Assembly: GCA_035295125.1 (NCBI GenBank)
Contig: DATGJP010000003.1
Span: forward strand, 86,719 to 150,718
Source of the DNA: JAICMB01 sp035295125
Lineage (GTDB): Bacteria; Acidobacteriota; Terriglobia; Bryobacterales; Bryobacteraceae
Length of the DNA stretch: 64,000 nt
Direction of reading: 5' to 3'
Below, in pieces: positions 33,793 through 42,216 of this stretch. The position numbers were made by a program, and so were the translations under genes. Position 1 is the stretch's first letter. The number at the start of each line of letters is the position of its first letter. The notes below the pieces were generated by a model. That model was given only the letters and a program-made list of their open reading frames with translations. It made no database searches and was not told where the DNA came from.

Positions 33793-35982
33793 GCCGGCGG
33801 GCTGTGGGCGATTCTCGTTCGCAGGCGGATGCAATTCGAAGCCCTGCGGCGGCTCGGCCCCGAGCAGGTAACGGACGAAATAGTCCCAGCGCCGCCGAAT
33901 CATGTAGGGCTCGTTGCCGAAGCCATGGTTCCGATTCGGCAGCATGATCAGGTCGAAATCCTTGTTGGCCTTGATCAACTCATTCACCACCAGCAGCGTG
34001 TTGTACGGCGGCACGTTGTTGTCCATCGTGCCATGCGCCAGCAGCAGGTGACCCTTCAGGTTCTTCGCGAGGTTCTGATTGGCGTCGGCATCGTAGTTGG
34101 TGGTGCCATCCGCGTTATTTTTCAGGAGACCCTGCCACTTCTCGCCCCAATCGTCTTCGTACTCGCGATTGTCGTGGTTGCCTGCTTCCGAGATGCCTAC
34201 TTTGAAGAAGTCCGGATAGCGGAACATCGCATCGGCGGCAGCAAATCCGCCGCCGGAGTGGCCGTAGATACCGGCGCGATTAATGTCGATCCAGGAGTAG
34301 CGCTTCGCCAGTTCTTTCATCGCGGCAACCTGGTCGGGCAGCGTGTTGTCGCCGAGGCTGCCGTAGTAGGCCTCATGAAATTTCTTCGAGCGCCACGGGG
34401 TGCCCATGCCGTCGATCTCCACCACGACGAATCCGAGTTCAGCGAGCGCCTGCGCATCGCTTCGCGACGCCGTAAATGAACGGGAACCGACGCTACCGGT
34501 CTGTGGACCGGGGTAGATGTGGTTCACGATCGGGTATTTCTTATTAGAGTCGAACTTGGTTGGCTTGAACATCAGGCCGTAGAGATCGGTGACGCCGTCG
34601 CGAGCCTTCACCGTGATGGGCGTTGGGGGCTTCCATCCCATTGCCTGAAGGCGCCTGGTGTCCGCCTTCTCAACAGGCATCACGATTTTCCCGGTTTGGT
34701 CGCGCACCACCACGACCGGCGGGACTTCAGGTGTGGAATAGCTGTCGGTAAAGTAGCGGCCGGACGGAGATAGCGAGACGTCGTGCATGGCGTTCTCCGG
34801 AGTCAACAACGCGAGATTCTTACCGTCGAAACCGATGCGATAGAAATGCACAAAGTATGGGTCGCCCTTCTCGCGGCCTACGCCGAGGAAGTAGAGCATA
34901 CGATCCTTCTCGTCCACCCGCAGCAGTTGCGTGACGTTCCAATCCCCCGTCGTGATCTGGTTCTTGAGCTTGCCGGTGTCGAGATCGTAGAGGTAGAGAT
35001 GGCCCCAGTTCTCGCGTTCGGAGAACCAGATCACCTCGTTCGAAGCCGGCAGATAGCGCCAGTTGACGCGGCCGTTGCCAGATTCGTAGAACGTCGGGGT
35101 GGTTTCTTCCAATACCTGGCGAACGCGCCCGCTGGCGGCGTCCGCGACGCGCAACTGCTCACGCTTGTGGTCGCGGGAGGTGGAAACAAACGCCAGGTGC
35201 GAAGCGTCCGGGCTCCATTCCACGTCCGACCATTCGCCGCCACGGCACGCCACGTCGTCGCATAGCGAGGAACGATGCTGATCGGGCGGCATATCGAGGC
35301 GAGTCACCTTCGCAGAGTCCACATCGATAATCACGCGCTGAATCGTGGTCACTACGTCGTCGCCGGGCAGCGGGTATTTCCAGGCCTTCAACTCAGGATG
35401 CCCCACCTTCGTCGAGACCAGGTACATCTCTCCGACGCCGCGCTGATCCTGCTGGTATGTCGCAATCTTTTTCGAATCGGGCGACCACAATACGATCGGC
35501 CGGATACTGGTAGACCAACCCGCGTTGTCGGTGGCGTAGCCGAAATCCTTCACACCGTCGGTGGTGAGCTGAATTTCCTTGCCGGTCGCGACGTCTTTCA
35601 CCCAGAGATTGTAGTCGCGGATGAACGCAATGCGTTTCTTGTCGGGCGAGGGCGCTTCGTTGCGCGGCGCGGGCGGACGGCCGGTCTCTTCCGCCGCTCG
35701 GTCCCCCGCCCCGCGACGCATTTCCGGAGGTACTGGTCCGCGGGTTTCGTGCGCCGGGTCAATCATCACGAACTCGGGACCATTCTCGGTGGTCGTACGG
35801 TACCAGAAGCGATCGTCGGGCAACCAGGTGGTCCGCCCTGCCAAGTGCAGCACGAGAGGTCGCGTCTTGTAGTTGAGAAACCCCTCGGCGCGAGCATAAT
35901 CCGCGGACGTAACAGTTTGGGCGGAAATAGAAAAACAGCTCACAGCAAACACTGCGAACTTTCGAACGGAAGAATAGTCCAT
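33787..35982 (-). CDS. S9 family (dipeptidyl peptidase IV-like) serine peptidase
   Basis: About 731 residues with a signal peptide (MDYSSVRKFAVFAVSCFSISAQ), a DPP-IV N-terminal beta-propeller (residues about 100-450, with SPDKKRIAFIRDYNLWVKD and VEWSPDASHLAFVS) and a C-terminal alpha/beta hydrolase domain with the nucleophile motif IYGHSGGGFAAAD, NHDNREYEDDWGEKW and the late GHLLLAHGTMDNNVPP and NRNHGF for the Asp and His. The start is taken as ATG 35982; a GTG at 35988 is possible. It is an exported aminodipeptidase-type enzyme, probably for peptide scavenging. Confidence 0.93.
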   Translation of the reverse strand: MDYSSVRKFAVFAVSCFSISAQTVTSADYARAEGFLNYKTRPLVLHLAGRTTWLPDDRFWYRTTTENGPEFVMIDPAHETRGPVPPEMRRGAGDRAAEETGRPPAPRNEAPSPDKKRIAFIRDYNLWVKDVATGKEIQLTTDGVKDFGYATDNAGWSTSIRPIVLWSPDSKKIATYQQDQRGVGEMYLVSTKVGHPELKAWKYPLPGDDVVTTIQRVIIDVDSAKVTRLDMPPDQHRSSLCDDVACRGGEWSDVEWSPDASHLAFVSTSRDHKREQLRVADAASGRVRQVLEETTPTFYESGNGRVNWRYLPASNEVIWFSERENWGHLYLYDLDTGKLKNQITTGDWNVTQLLRVDEKDRMLYFLGVGREKGDPYFVHFYRIGFDGKNLALLTPENAMHDVSLSPSGRYFTDSYSTPEVPPVVVVRDQTGKIVMPVEKADTRRLQAMGWKPPTPITVKARDGVTDLYGLMFKPTKFDSNKKYPIVNHIYPGPQTGSVGSRSFTASRSDAQALAELGFVVVEIDGMGTPWRSKKFHEAYYGSLGDNTLPDQVAAMKELAKRYSWIDINRAGIYGHSGGGFAAADAMFRYPDFFKVGISEAGNHDNREYEDDWGEKWQGLLKNNADGTTNYDADANQNLAKNLKGHLLLAHGTMDNNVPPYNTLLVVNELIKANKDFDLIMLPNRNHGFGNEPYMIRRRWDYFVRYLLGAEPPQGFELHPPANENRPQPAGL

Positions 35983-36000
35983 AAGCACCGGTCTTTGATT

Positions 36001-37305
36001 CTATCCGAGGCGAGCCTGGAGAACACGAAGGGAACGCACTGCCTCCTGCGCGACCTCCGAATCGGGATCTTTCGACAGGTTCTGCAGGTACGGCACGGAG
36101 TCGCGATCGCCGCTGGCCGCGAGCACCTGGGCGAGGCCGAGTTTCTGATCCTTCGACGCTTCCGGAGTCAGGTAAGGATAAAGCACCTTGCGAACAGCCG
36201 GATCGCGTGCCAGCTCGATCAGGTATCCTTGCGAAACTCCGCGATAGCCCCGCGAATCGAACTGGGACATCAGGTAATACAACGGCGAGTCGTCAGAAGA
36301 ACCGAGCCGTCCCATCCCGACGAGAGCGAAAGCCTCCGCCATTTTCGCTTTGGTCTTAAGCTCTCCAGCGTAGGCGTTGTTGAGTGCGCCTTGGTCGGCG
36401 AGATTCTTGAGGCGCCCCAGTCCCTCGGCGGCGGCAGCGCGCATGTTGTCGTCCTTATCGTTCAGGTACGCCTGGAACAGGCCGCGAGTGCCCGAGTCGG
36501 GCATCATGGCCAGCGAACTCAAAGCCCCCCGGCGGACTTTGGCGTCGCGAGAACGGTCGAGAATATCTCGTATCTGGTTGACGGAGGAGTGATCCTGCAG
36601 CAACCCGAGCGTCTCGAGCGTGGTGGTCTGGACCTTGGAATCGAGATCGTGAAGCAGGAACGCGATCTGCGGCCCGGCGCTGGGATCGCGGATCTTCTGG
36701 AGCGCGACCAGGCATTCATAGATAACCTGGCTGTCCTTCGAGTGCAGGGCCTGGACGAGGTCGGGGATAGCTGCGCGGCCCCGCAGGATGCCCACGGCAC
36801 GCGCGGCATCGGCCCGCGAATCCATGCTCGAGCCGCCCCGTACGACCACTCCCAAGGCCTGGACCACGTCGGGGCGCACGATGATGTACGAATCCACGAC
36901 CTGGTCGTTCGTGTCCGTGAAATGGCCCTTGATGGCTGTGCCGGCGCGCCGCACGGAAGCCGTCAACCCGGTTTTGAGATATCCCGGCACATAAAAATTG
37001 ACAAGGCCGTCGATGGCGCGGATCTGCACTTCGGGATCGTTGTCGCGAAGCGCCTGAACCAATGCGTCGAGACTCCGCTGCGTGCCGATATCGTCAATGG
37101 CTTTGACCGCCTCGATGCGAACCGAAACGTCAGAGTCCTTGAGATAGCCGGCAATCTGAGGTATGGCTTCGGAGCCCCCTTTGGCGAGGTCGTGAATGAC
37201 CTTGGTTTTTACCTTGGCGTCGTTATCCGCGGCCGTGGCCGGGAATGAAAGCAGAACAGCGCAGGCAAAAAGCCCGCGGGAAAGCCTAACGTACGAACTC
37301 CACAT
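36001..37305 (-). CDS. secreted HEAT-repeat protein
   Basis: This 434-residue protein has a signal peptide (RLSRGLFACAVLLSFPATA) followed by about ten HEAT/PBS-lyase-like helical repeats, e.g. AIPQIAGYLKDSDVSVRIEAVKAIDDIGTQRSLDALVQALRDNDPEVQIRAIDGL and DNMRAAAAEGLGRLKNLAD. Such exported HEAT proteins serve as scaffolds; the partner is unknown. It overlaps the mqnD-like gene upstream by 20 bases and is probably transcribed with it. The S9 peptidase gene follows 18 bases after its stop. Confidence 0.85.
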   Translation of the reverse strand: MWSSYVRLSRGLFACAVLLSFPATAADNDAKVKTKVIHDLAKGGSEAIPQIAGYLKDSDVSVRIEAVKAIDDIGTQRSLDALVQALRDNDPEVQIRAIDGLVNFYVPGYLKTGLTASVRRAGTAIKGHFTDTNDQVVDSYIIVRPDVVQALGVVVRGGSSMDSRADAARAVGILRGRAAIPDLVQALHSKDSQVIYECLVALQKIRDPSAGPQIAFLLHDLDSKVQTTTLETLGLLQDHSSVNQIRDILDRSRDAKVRRGALSSLAMMPDSGTRGLFQAYLNDKDDNMRAAAAEGLGRLKNLADQGALNNAYAGELKTKAKMAEAFALVGMGRLGSSDDSPLYYLMSQFDSRGYRGVSQGYLIELARDPAVRKVLYPYLTPEASKDQKLGLAQVLAASGDRDSVPYLQNLSKDPDSEVAQEAVRSLRVLQARLG

Positions 37306-38131
37306 TGACTTTCTTTGAGATTAACCCCGCTTCGTGGCCTAAATCCAGTAGCTTCTGGGCGGCTTTGGGCACCTGCTCCCCGGCGTCCACGGTGAAATGG
37401 TTCACGTACATGCCGACGAACTTCTCGGCCAGACGCGGTTCCATGTCACGCGCGAACTGCATGGCGTAGTTGAGCGCCTCGTCATGGTTCTCGAGCGCGT
37501 ACTGAATACTTTCCCGCATCAGGCGGCAACATTCCGCCTGCACTTCGTCGGAAACGCTGCGCAGCAGGGCGTTCGCTCCCAGGGGCAGAGGAAGGTCGTG
37601 TGTTTTCTTCCACCACTGTCCCAGGTCGATGATTTTATGGAAGCCGCTCTTGCCGTATGTGAGTTGCGCCTCGTGGATCACCAGGCCGCCGTCGACGGAA
37701 TGTTCGCTCACCGCGTCGAGAATCTTGTCGAAGGGAATGTGCACGGCCTCAACGTCGGGTTCGAACAACTTCAGCGTCAGGTAAGCGGTGGTCATGAACC
37801 CCGGCACGGCGATTTTCTTGCCCTTGATTTCAGACGCCGGGAACGGTTTGGTGCTTACCACCAACGGACCATAGCCGTCGCCCACACTCGATCCGCTGGC
37901 CATTAGGACGTACTTGTCGGCAACATAGGGATAGGCATGGTACGAGATAGCAGTGAGTTCGTAGGCACCCTCTCCGGCCTTCCGATTCAAGGTCTCGATA
38001 TCTTCGAGTATGTGTCTGAAATTGACTACTTTGGAGCGAATTTTCTTGGTCGCCAACGCATAGAACATGAAGGCGTCGTCGGAGTCCGGGCTGTGGGCGC
38101 AGACGATGTCCAAGGGAGGGGTGCTTGGCAT
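37286..38131 (-). CDS. mqnD: MqnD-like 1,4-dihydroxy-6-naphthoate synthase
   Basis: About 281 residues with the MqnA/MqnD periplasmic-binding-protein-like fold: IVCAHSPDSDDAFMFYAL at the N-terminus, TAISYHAYPYVADKYVLMASGSSVGDGYGPLVVS, VHIPFDKILDAV, VDGGLVIHEAQLTYGKSGF and WWKKTHDLPLPLGANALLR. MqnD turns cyclic dehypoxanthine futalosine into 1,4-dihydroxy-6-naphthoate in the futalosine route to menaquinone. MqnA is a close homologue, but the HSPDSDD and GANA features favour MqnD. The start ATG at 38131 fits the family; 38149 would add six residues. No other mqn genes are nearby. Confidence 0.85.
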   Translation of the reverse strand: MPSTPPLDIVCAHSPDSDDAFMFYALATKKIRSKVVNFRHILEDIETLNRKAGEGAYELTAISYHAYPYVADKYVLMASGSSVGDGYGPLVVSTKPFPASEIKGKKIAVPGFMTTAYLTLKLFEPDVEAVHIPFDKILDAVSEHSVDGGLVIHEAQLTYGKSGFHKIIDLGQWWKKTHDLPLPLGANALLRSVSDEVQAECCRLMRESIQYALENHDEALNYAMQFARDMEPRLAEKFVGMYVNHFTVDAGEQVPKAAQKLLDLGHEAGLISKKVNVEFVR

Positions 38132-38200
38132 AAAGGGTACAGACTCCAACAGGATAGCAGACCTCCTGTGAATACCCTACCGAGCACTCGGGCAAGGTGC

Positions 38201-38572
38201 TTATTCGTTGATGAAGCTGCGCAAATCGGCTTTGAGGGTCTCCAGGCCGGCTTCCAGATGGATCAGGTCGCTGGCGACCTCGGTTAAGTCGCCGCAGCGG
38301 CCCTGCAACTCGATTTTGCGTGCGGTTTCAAAGACATTCCCGGTGCCGAAGGTAGCGATGGATCCCTTGAGGGTGTGCGCCTGCCGCTCAACCAGCCTTG
38401 CATCGCCGTTACTGACCGCATCGCGAAGTTGGCTCAAGGAATTGGGACAATCATCGAGGAAAACGGCGGCTATTTCGCGTAGCAGGTCAACGTCGCCGCC
38501 AACGCGCGAGAGTGCCTCTTCGCGATCCAAAGCGGGACCATTGGCGCTCTCAGAATGATGGGTTACGCTCAT
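38201..38572 (-). CDS. Hpt-domain histidine phosphotransfer protein
   Basis: This 123-residue protein starts at ATG 38572 after a GGGAG ribosome site. It has a four-helix Hpt domain with the phosphorylated His in ERQAHTLKGSIATFGTGNVFETARKIE. It should relay phosphate between a hybrid sensor kinase and a response regulator, but no kinase or receiver gene is in this window, so it is an orphan component. A longer in-frame start at 38734 overlaps the divergent esterase gene and is rejected. Confidence 0.9.
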   Translation of the reverse strand: MSVTHHSESANGPALDREEALSRVGGDVDLLREIAAVFLDDCPNSLSQLRDAVSNGDARLVERQAHTLKGSIATFGTGNVFETARKIELQGRCGDLTEVASDLIHLEAGLETLKADLRSFINE

Positions 38573-38671
38573 GAAGCTCCCTGAGTATTCATCGGCAATG
38601 GTGCTAGAAACTATTAGAGGGCTTCGCAAGGTCCACAGGCCCGCGATATCATCAAGATTCCGCCGACCCGA

Positions 38672-39361
38672 ATGCTGGACACCTTCGAACACCACACCTA
38701 CGCCGTAAAGCTTGACTGCCGGTACCTTCTTCACGTTCCCACTGAGATGCCGGCGAATCCCCTATTAGTACTGACGCTGCACGGGTACAGCAGTAATCCT
38801 CAAGCCATGCTCAGCCTGACGGCGGCCATGGTTGGCAAAGAGCATATCGTAGCGTCTTTGCAGGCCCCAAATCAGCACTATTTGACACAGGGCCTGCCGG
38901 GCGCAAGCAGCACGATTGGTTACAACTGGGGTGTCCGCGACCATTGGGGAACAGCCGTCACGTTGCATCACGACATGTTACTCGAGGCGCTTTCGATCCT
39001 TCGCAAGCGGTTTGGTGTTCCGGCGCAGCGGTGTCTGCTGGTGGGTTTCTCACAGCCGGTGGGAATGAACTACCGCTTCGTGGGTACCCATCCGGACCAG
39101 GCAGGTGGCGTAATTGGGGTTTGCGGCGGAGTGCCGCGGGATTGGGACGAAGACAAGTATGGTACTGTGACCGCGCCAATACTACACATCTCGCGGGATC
39201 AGGACGAGTTCTTTCCGTCTGAGGTCGCGATGCAGTTTCCGGAGCGTCTCAAGAAGCATGCGACTGATGTCGAGTTTCATATGCTGCCGGGCGGTCACCG
39301 GTTTCCGTCCAAGGCGGGACAAATCGCGAAGCCATGGATGGCCCGGGTTTTCGGCACGTAG
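38672..39361 (+). CDS. alpha/beta hydrolase (esterase/phospholipase-like)
   Basis: This 229-residue protein has the hydrolase fold: LTLHGYSSNPQAML (oxyanion region), nucleophile Ser in LLVGFSQPVGMNY, acid Asp in HISRDQDEFF and catalytic His in LPGGHRFP. It resembles predicted carboxylesterases of the phospholipase/carboxylesterase family. The nucleophile elbow is G-F-S-Q-P, with Pro in the position after S-x where Gly is usual, which is unusual. Cytoplasmic, as no signal is seen. Confidence 0.85.
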   Translation: MLDTFEHHTYAVKLDCRYLLHVPTEMPANPLLVLTLHGYSSNPQAMLSLTAAMVGKEHIVASLQAPNQHYLTQGLPGASSTIGYNWGVRDHWGTAVTLHHDMLLEALSILRKRFGVPAQRCLLVGFSQPVGMNYRFVGTHPDQAGGVIGVCGGVPRDWDEDKYGTVTAPILHISRDQDEFFPSEVAMQFPERLKKHATDVEFHMLPGGHRFPSKAGQIAKPWMARVFGT

Positions 39362-39408
39362 CGCCGCCTTTAGGCGGTTCAGGCGTAGGATTGCGGTGGA
39401 TGTGGAGG

Positions 39409-39645
39409 TCAAAAACTCCACATCCAGCAGGCTGTGGAACGGTGAAGCAGGCGGTTGCGCCTGCCTTTGGACTTCACCGGGAATGCGCAGGCGAAACCGC
39501 CTGCATTACTAAACCTGAGAATCTTTGCGCGGCGCGATGAGTAGGGTATGTTCCGATGCAGACTTGATACCGGTGCGTTCCAGAGATTTTTGTGGATCGG
39601 TACCCCTTCGATTTCGGAACCGTACTTGTCGATAAAATGTTTCAT
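39409..39645 (-). pseudogene. short reading frame, probable gene remnant running through REP elements
   Basis: A 78-residue frame starts at 39645 with a very good Shine-Dalgarno (AAGGAGAACGCT before the ATG) and MKHFIDKYGSEIEGV, which looks like the start of a real protein. After about residue 15 the composition changes. A different frame reads protein-like residues (LERTGIKSASEHTLLIAPRK) to a stop near 39510, suggesting a frameshift or deletion. The last third of the 78-residue frame is translated REP palindromes. Likely a decayed gene; a short expressed peptide cannot be excluded. Confidence 0.4.
39447..39504. repeat. paired REP-like palindromes with TTTGGACTTCACCGG spacer
   Basis: GCAGGCGGTTGCGCCTGC (39447-39464) and GCAGGCGAAACCGCCTGC (39487-39504) flank CTTTGGACTTCACCGGGAATGC-type spacer sequence. 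The arrangement is the same as at 7250-7310, so the pair moves or duplicates as one unit. Confidence 0.85.
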
Positions 39646-39769
39646 AGCGTTCTCCTTGTGCCGGTGAATTGAAGCCTCAACGACACATTACAAACACGAA
39701 GGTGAAGATTTATTCCGTCGATTCCACCGTCACCTTCGGAAGCGAAGCGCATCCTTAACCCGCCGCGAG

Positions 39770-41059
39770 CTATTTCTTGAGCCTACTGGTACGCCAGGTC
39801 ATTTCCGTGCCTTGCGCGAGTCGGAAAGCAGCGCCCTCCATAAAGAACGAGCCAACGCCGGGGATCTGAACCGGGAATTCGGAGTCGGTGGTTGACTTTA
39901 CTACGCTACCGGCTACGCCGTAGTCTGTCGTGAACGTCTTCGACGTACTTAAGTTCAGAGTGAGGCCGGGGATCTGCGATATGCCGACCATCTCTCCGGT
40001 AAATCGAACGCGCCCGCCGGCAAACTGAATCGCGGAGAACTCAAGTCCGACGAGATAATGCGAATGGGGACTCGTGAAATGCACCAACCGGCGAAGTCTA
40101 CCCTCCAGCAACGCGCCCTTTGGGATGAGCACCGACCCGTGGTAATGGACGGGAGCATCGAAAACCGCTGTAATCCGGTCGCCTACCGCCGCTACATTCG
40201 AGTCAATTACCTGAGCCAGGTGAACCGAGAACTCCAGCCCCGCTGGTACCTCGATTTCCTCGGCGGGTGCGGGCATTCCGGCGACGGTGGTGGCAGGCTG
40301 ATCGAATGAGAGGTTGGCTGCTCCGGCGAATTCACGACATTGGCTGAACTCAATCCGGTTTCCCGTTTCAGCCCCCTTCATATCCGTGACCAATAGTTCA
40401 ATACTCTGCGGCAGGAGCAGATCCTTCGAGCGCATTCTGATGCGCGCATATTCGATGGTATTCGTGATGCTCGCGACGAAAAGATCCGGTGGAATGTCGC
40501 GCGCGCTCGATTGCAGGCGCAGTAATTGGAGCGTCTCGGCATCGGCCCAGAAAGAGCCAGCCTCCGACACTAGGCCGCCATGGCCTCGAATGTGCACCGT
40601 CCAACCGCTTACGTTGTACGGGATCGTGTAGTCCCAACGGAGCGCATTGCGACCGGAGATTTCCTCTTCGCCATGAAATTTGATTTCGCTAACGTTATTG
40701 AGGAGGACGCTTCTTATGGCTGTTTCAAAGTTGCCGGTCGAAATCATGCCGCCGCCTACGAAACCCGCTAAGTCCCCCTCCTCGAATTGCCCGGCGCCGG
40801 GCCAGGCATAGAGTTCGTTGCCGTGGGCGACAGCTACTTCCAGATGCAGAGTATCCCGATGGTGAAAAGGCTCTCGTGCATTCCTGCGATCGCTGCGGTC
40901 GATGGTCTCGACGCAGGTGTAATTGTCGAGCATCGCCAGCGAAGCTACGACATCACGCTTGAGCCGTGCCAGTTGGATAACGTCTTTGGGCAGGACCGTC
41001 TGGGCGCACAGCAGAAAGGTGAAGGCGAAGCCGAAGCTTAGGCTGCAAACAACCTGCAC
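39770..41059 (-). CDS. secreted protein with VirB10/TrbI-like C-terminal strand region
   Basis: This 429-residue protein has a signal peptide (VVCSLSFGFAFTFLLCAQ). The N-terminal half (LKRDVVASLAMLDNYTCVETIDRS..., GGMISTGNFETAIRSVLLNNVSEIKFHGEEEISGRNALRWDYTIP) resembles uncharacterised acidobacterial proteins. The C-terminal part (VPAGLEFSVHLAQVIDSNVAAVGDRITAVFDAPVHYHGSVLIPKGALLEGRLRR) recalls the beta-rich VirB10/TrbI core, in which x-IPKGAxLxGR is typical. No other type IV secretion genes are present, so a conjugation role is not supported. Function unknown. Confidence 0.75.
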   Translation of the reverse strand: MQVVCSLSFGFAFTFLLCAQTVLPKDVIQLARLKRDVVASLAMLDNYTCVETIDRSDRRNAREPFHHRDTLHLEVAVAHGNELYAWPGAGQFEEGDLAGFVGGGMISTGNFETAIRSVLLNNVSEIKFHGEEEISGRNALRWDYTIPYNVSGWTVHIRGHGGLVSEAGSFWADAETLQLLRLQSSARDIPPDLFVASITNTIEYARIRMRSKDLLLPQSIELLVTDMKGAETGNRIEFSQCREFAGAANLSFDQPATTVAGMPAPAEEIEVPAGLEFSVHLAQVIDSNVAAVGDRITAVFDAPVHYHGSVLIPKGALLEGRLRRLVHFTSPHSHYLVGLEFSAIQFAGGRVRFTGEMVGISQIPGLTLNLSTSKTFTTDYGVAGSVVKSTTDSEFPVQIPGVGSFFMEGAAFRLAQGTEMTWRTSRLKK

Positions 41060-41135
41060 ACGCGAATTCTAGCACTCGCGATTCGAGCTCGGAGATGGTT
41101 TACAACGAGCGCTCCTAGCCCGGTATTCTTGAGCC

Positions 41136-41717
41136 ATGGAGTCTGGAAAACCAAGCCGGACCGCCTGGTCCGCCGCGTTCCATCGCGCCGCGCACCAGGT
41201 GCTCGAACAGGGGCACATCTTCGCCGACCCTCTCGCGTTGCGCATCCTGGGACAGAACGACCCGGATGCTGTCGCCCGCACGGCCGAGGAACGCACTTCC
41301 GGGCGGGGAATGCGCGTGTTCATCGCTGTGCGCCATCGTTTCGCCGAGGACGCCCTGGCCGCGGCCGTCGAAGGGGGCATGCACCAGCTTGTGGTTCTCG
41401 GAGCCGGCCTCGACACGTACGCCTATCGCAATCCTTTCGGCGAATGCCTGCGCGTAATCGAAGTTGACCATCCGGACACCCAGGCCTGGAAGCGGCAGTT
41501 GCTGGCGAACGCCGGAATTCCGCTGCCGGACGGTCTGACGTTCGCGTCGGCGGATTTCGAGAGACAAACGCTGGATGAGATCCTCACATCCGCGGGATTC
41601 CATCGCGACGAGCCGGCATTCTTCACCTGGCTCGGCGTCGTCCCCTACATCACGGGTGACGCCGTATGGGCGACCCTCACGTTCATCGCGAGCCTCCCCG
41701 CGGGCGGGTCTGTCGTC
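41136..41717 (+). pseudogene. 3'-truncated SAM methyltransferase (LCM/TIGR00027 family)
   Basis: The first 194 residues match the TIGR00027/leucine carboxyl methyltransferase-like family: PSRTAWSAAFHRAAHQVL, DPLALRILG, LVVLGAGLDTYAYRNP (SAM motif I), VIEVDHPDTQAWKR, FASADFE and FFTWLGVVPYIT. After GGSVV at about 41717 the similarity stops. The frame continues to 42029 only as an out-of-frame reading of nusB. Family members are normally about 280-300 residues, so the C-terminal third is missing. Whether a 297-residue chimera is made is unclear; loss of substrate-binding parts suggests a dead gene. Confidence 0.75.
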
Positions 41718-41784
41718 AAGGAGAACGCCTCTGCATGTTTCCACAGCGTTTGCGCCAAAGGCGCGCTGTGCCACCATAGTGTTT

Positions 41785-42213
41785 GTGAAAGGCCGACACC
41801 GATCGAGGAGCCGCGCGCTGCAGGTGCTCTTTCAGTGGGACCTCACCAAGCAACCCATCGATGCCGCGATCGAATCCTACTATGGCGGCTTGTATTCGGA
41901 AGATGCCGAAGCGGAGTCGCGGCGGCCGGACCGCGACGACTTCATGGAAGAACTCGCCCGTGGAACATCCAGCATGGTTCCCGAGATCGATCGGCGGCTG
42001 TCCGACAAAACTCCTCATTGGCGCCTTGACCGAATGCCTGCCGTGGACCGCAATATCCTGCGTCTGGCCGTTTACGAGATGACCAGCCAGCAGACGCCGC
42101 CGGCCATCGTCATCGATGAAGCCATCGAACTCGCGCGGCAGTTCTCCGGCGATGAATCGGCCGCGTTCATCAATGGCGTCCTGGACGCCGTCAATAAAGA
42201 ACTGCGGAACTGA
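41785..42213 (+). CDS. nusB: transcription antitermination factor NusB
   Basis: The GTG at 41785 (or 41779) gives 142-144 residues with the NusB all-helical fold: SRSRALQVLFQWDLT at the N-terminus, HWRLDRMPAVDRNILRLAVYEM, and PPAIVIDEAIELARQFSGDESAAFINGVLDAV. NusB with S10 promotes antitermination of rRNA operons. Upstream in-frame residues to 41575 are shadow sequence of the truncated methyltransferase. The glgA start follows three bases after the stop. Confidence 0.93.
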   Translation: MKGRHRSRSRALQVLFQWDLTKQPIDAAIESYYGGLYSEDAEAESRRPDRDDFMEELARGTSSMVPEIDRRLSDKTPHWRLDRMPAVDRNILRLAVYEMTSQQTPPAIVIDEAIELARQFSGDESAAFINGVLDAVNKELRN

Positions 42214-42216
42214 CCC

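Larger units (their letters stand above)
39362..39769. other. 408-base repeat-rich gap
   Basis: The gap between the esterase and the secreted protein gene holds the composite REP unit at 39447-39504, a degraded short reading frame with a good ribosome site (39409-39645, minus) and a 9-bp inverted repeat (CGAAGGTGA at 39697-39705 with TCACCTTCG at 39730-39738). No intact gene is supported. Confidence 0.6.

Noticed and set aside
35275..37248. Open frame of 657 codons antisense to the S9 peptidase and HEAT-repeat genes
   Set aside because: It crosses two well-supported genes and has no recognisable domain; its length reflects codon bias on the opposite strand.
39770..41059. Type IV secretion (VirB10/TrbI) component
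   Set aside because: Only the C-terminal strand pattern is similar; no other secretion or conjugation genes occur nearby, and the N-terminal half is unrelated.
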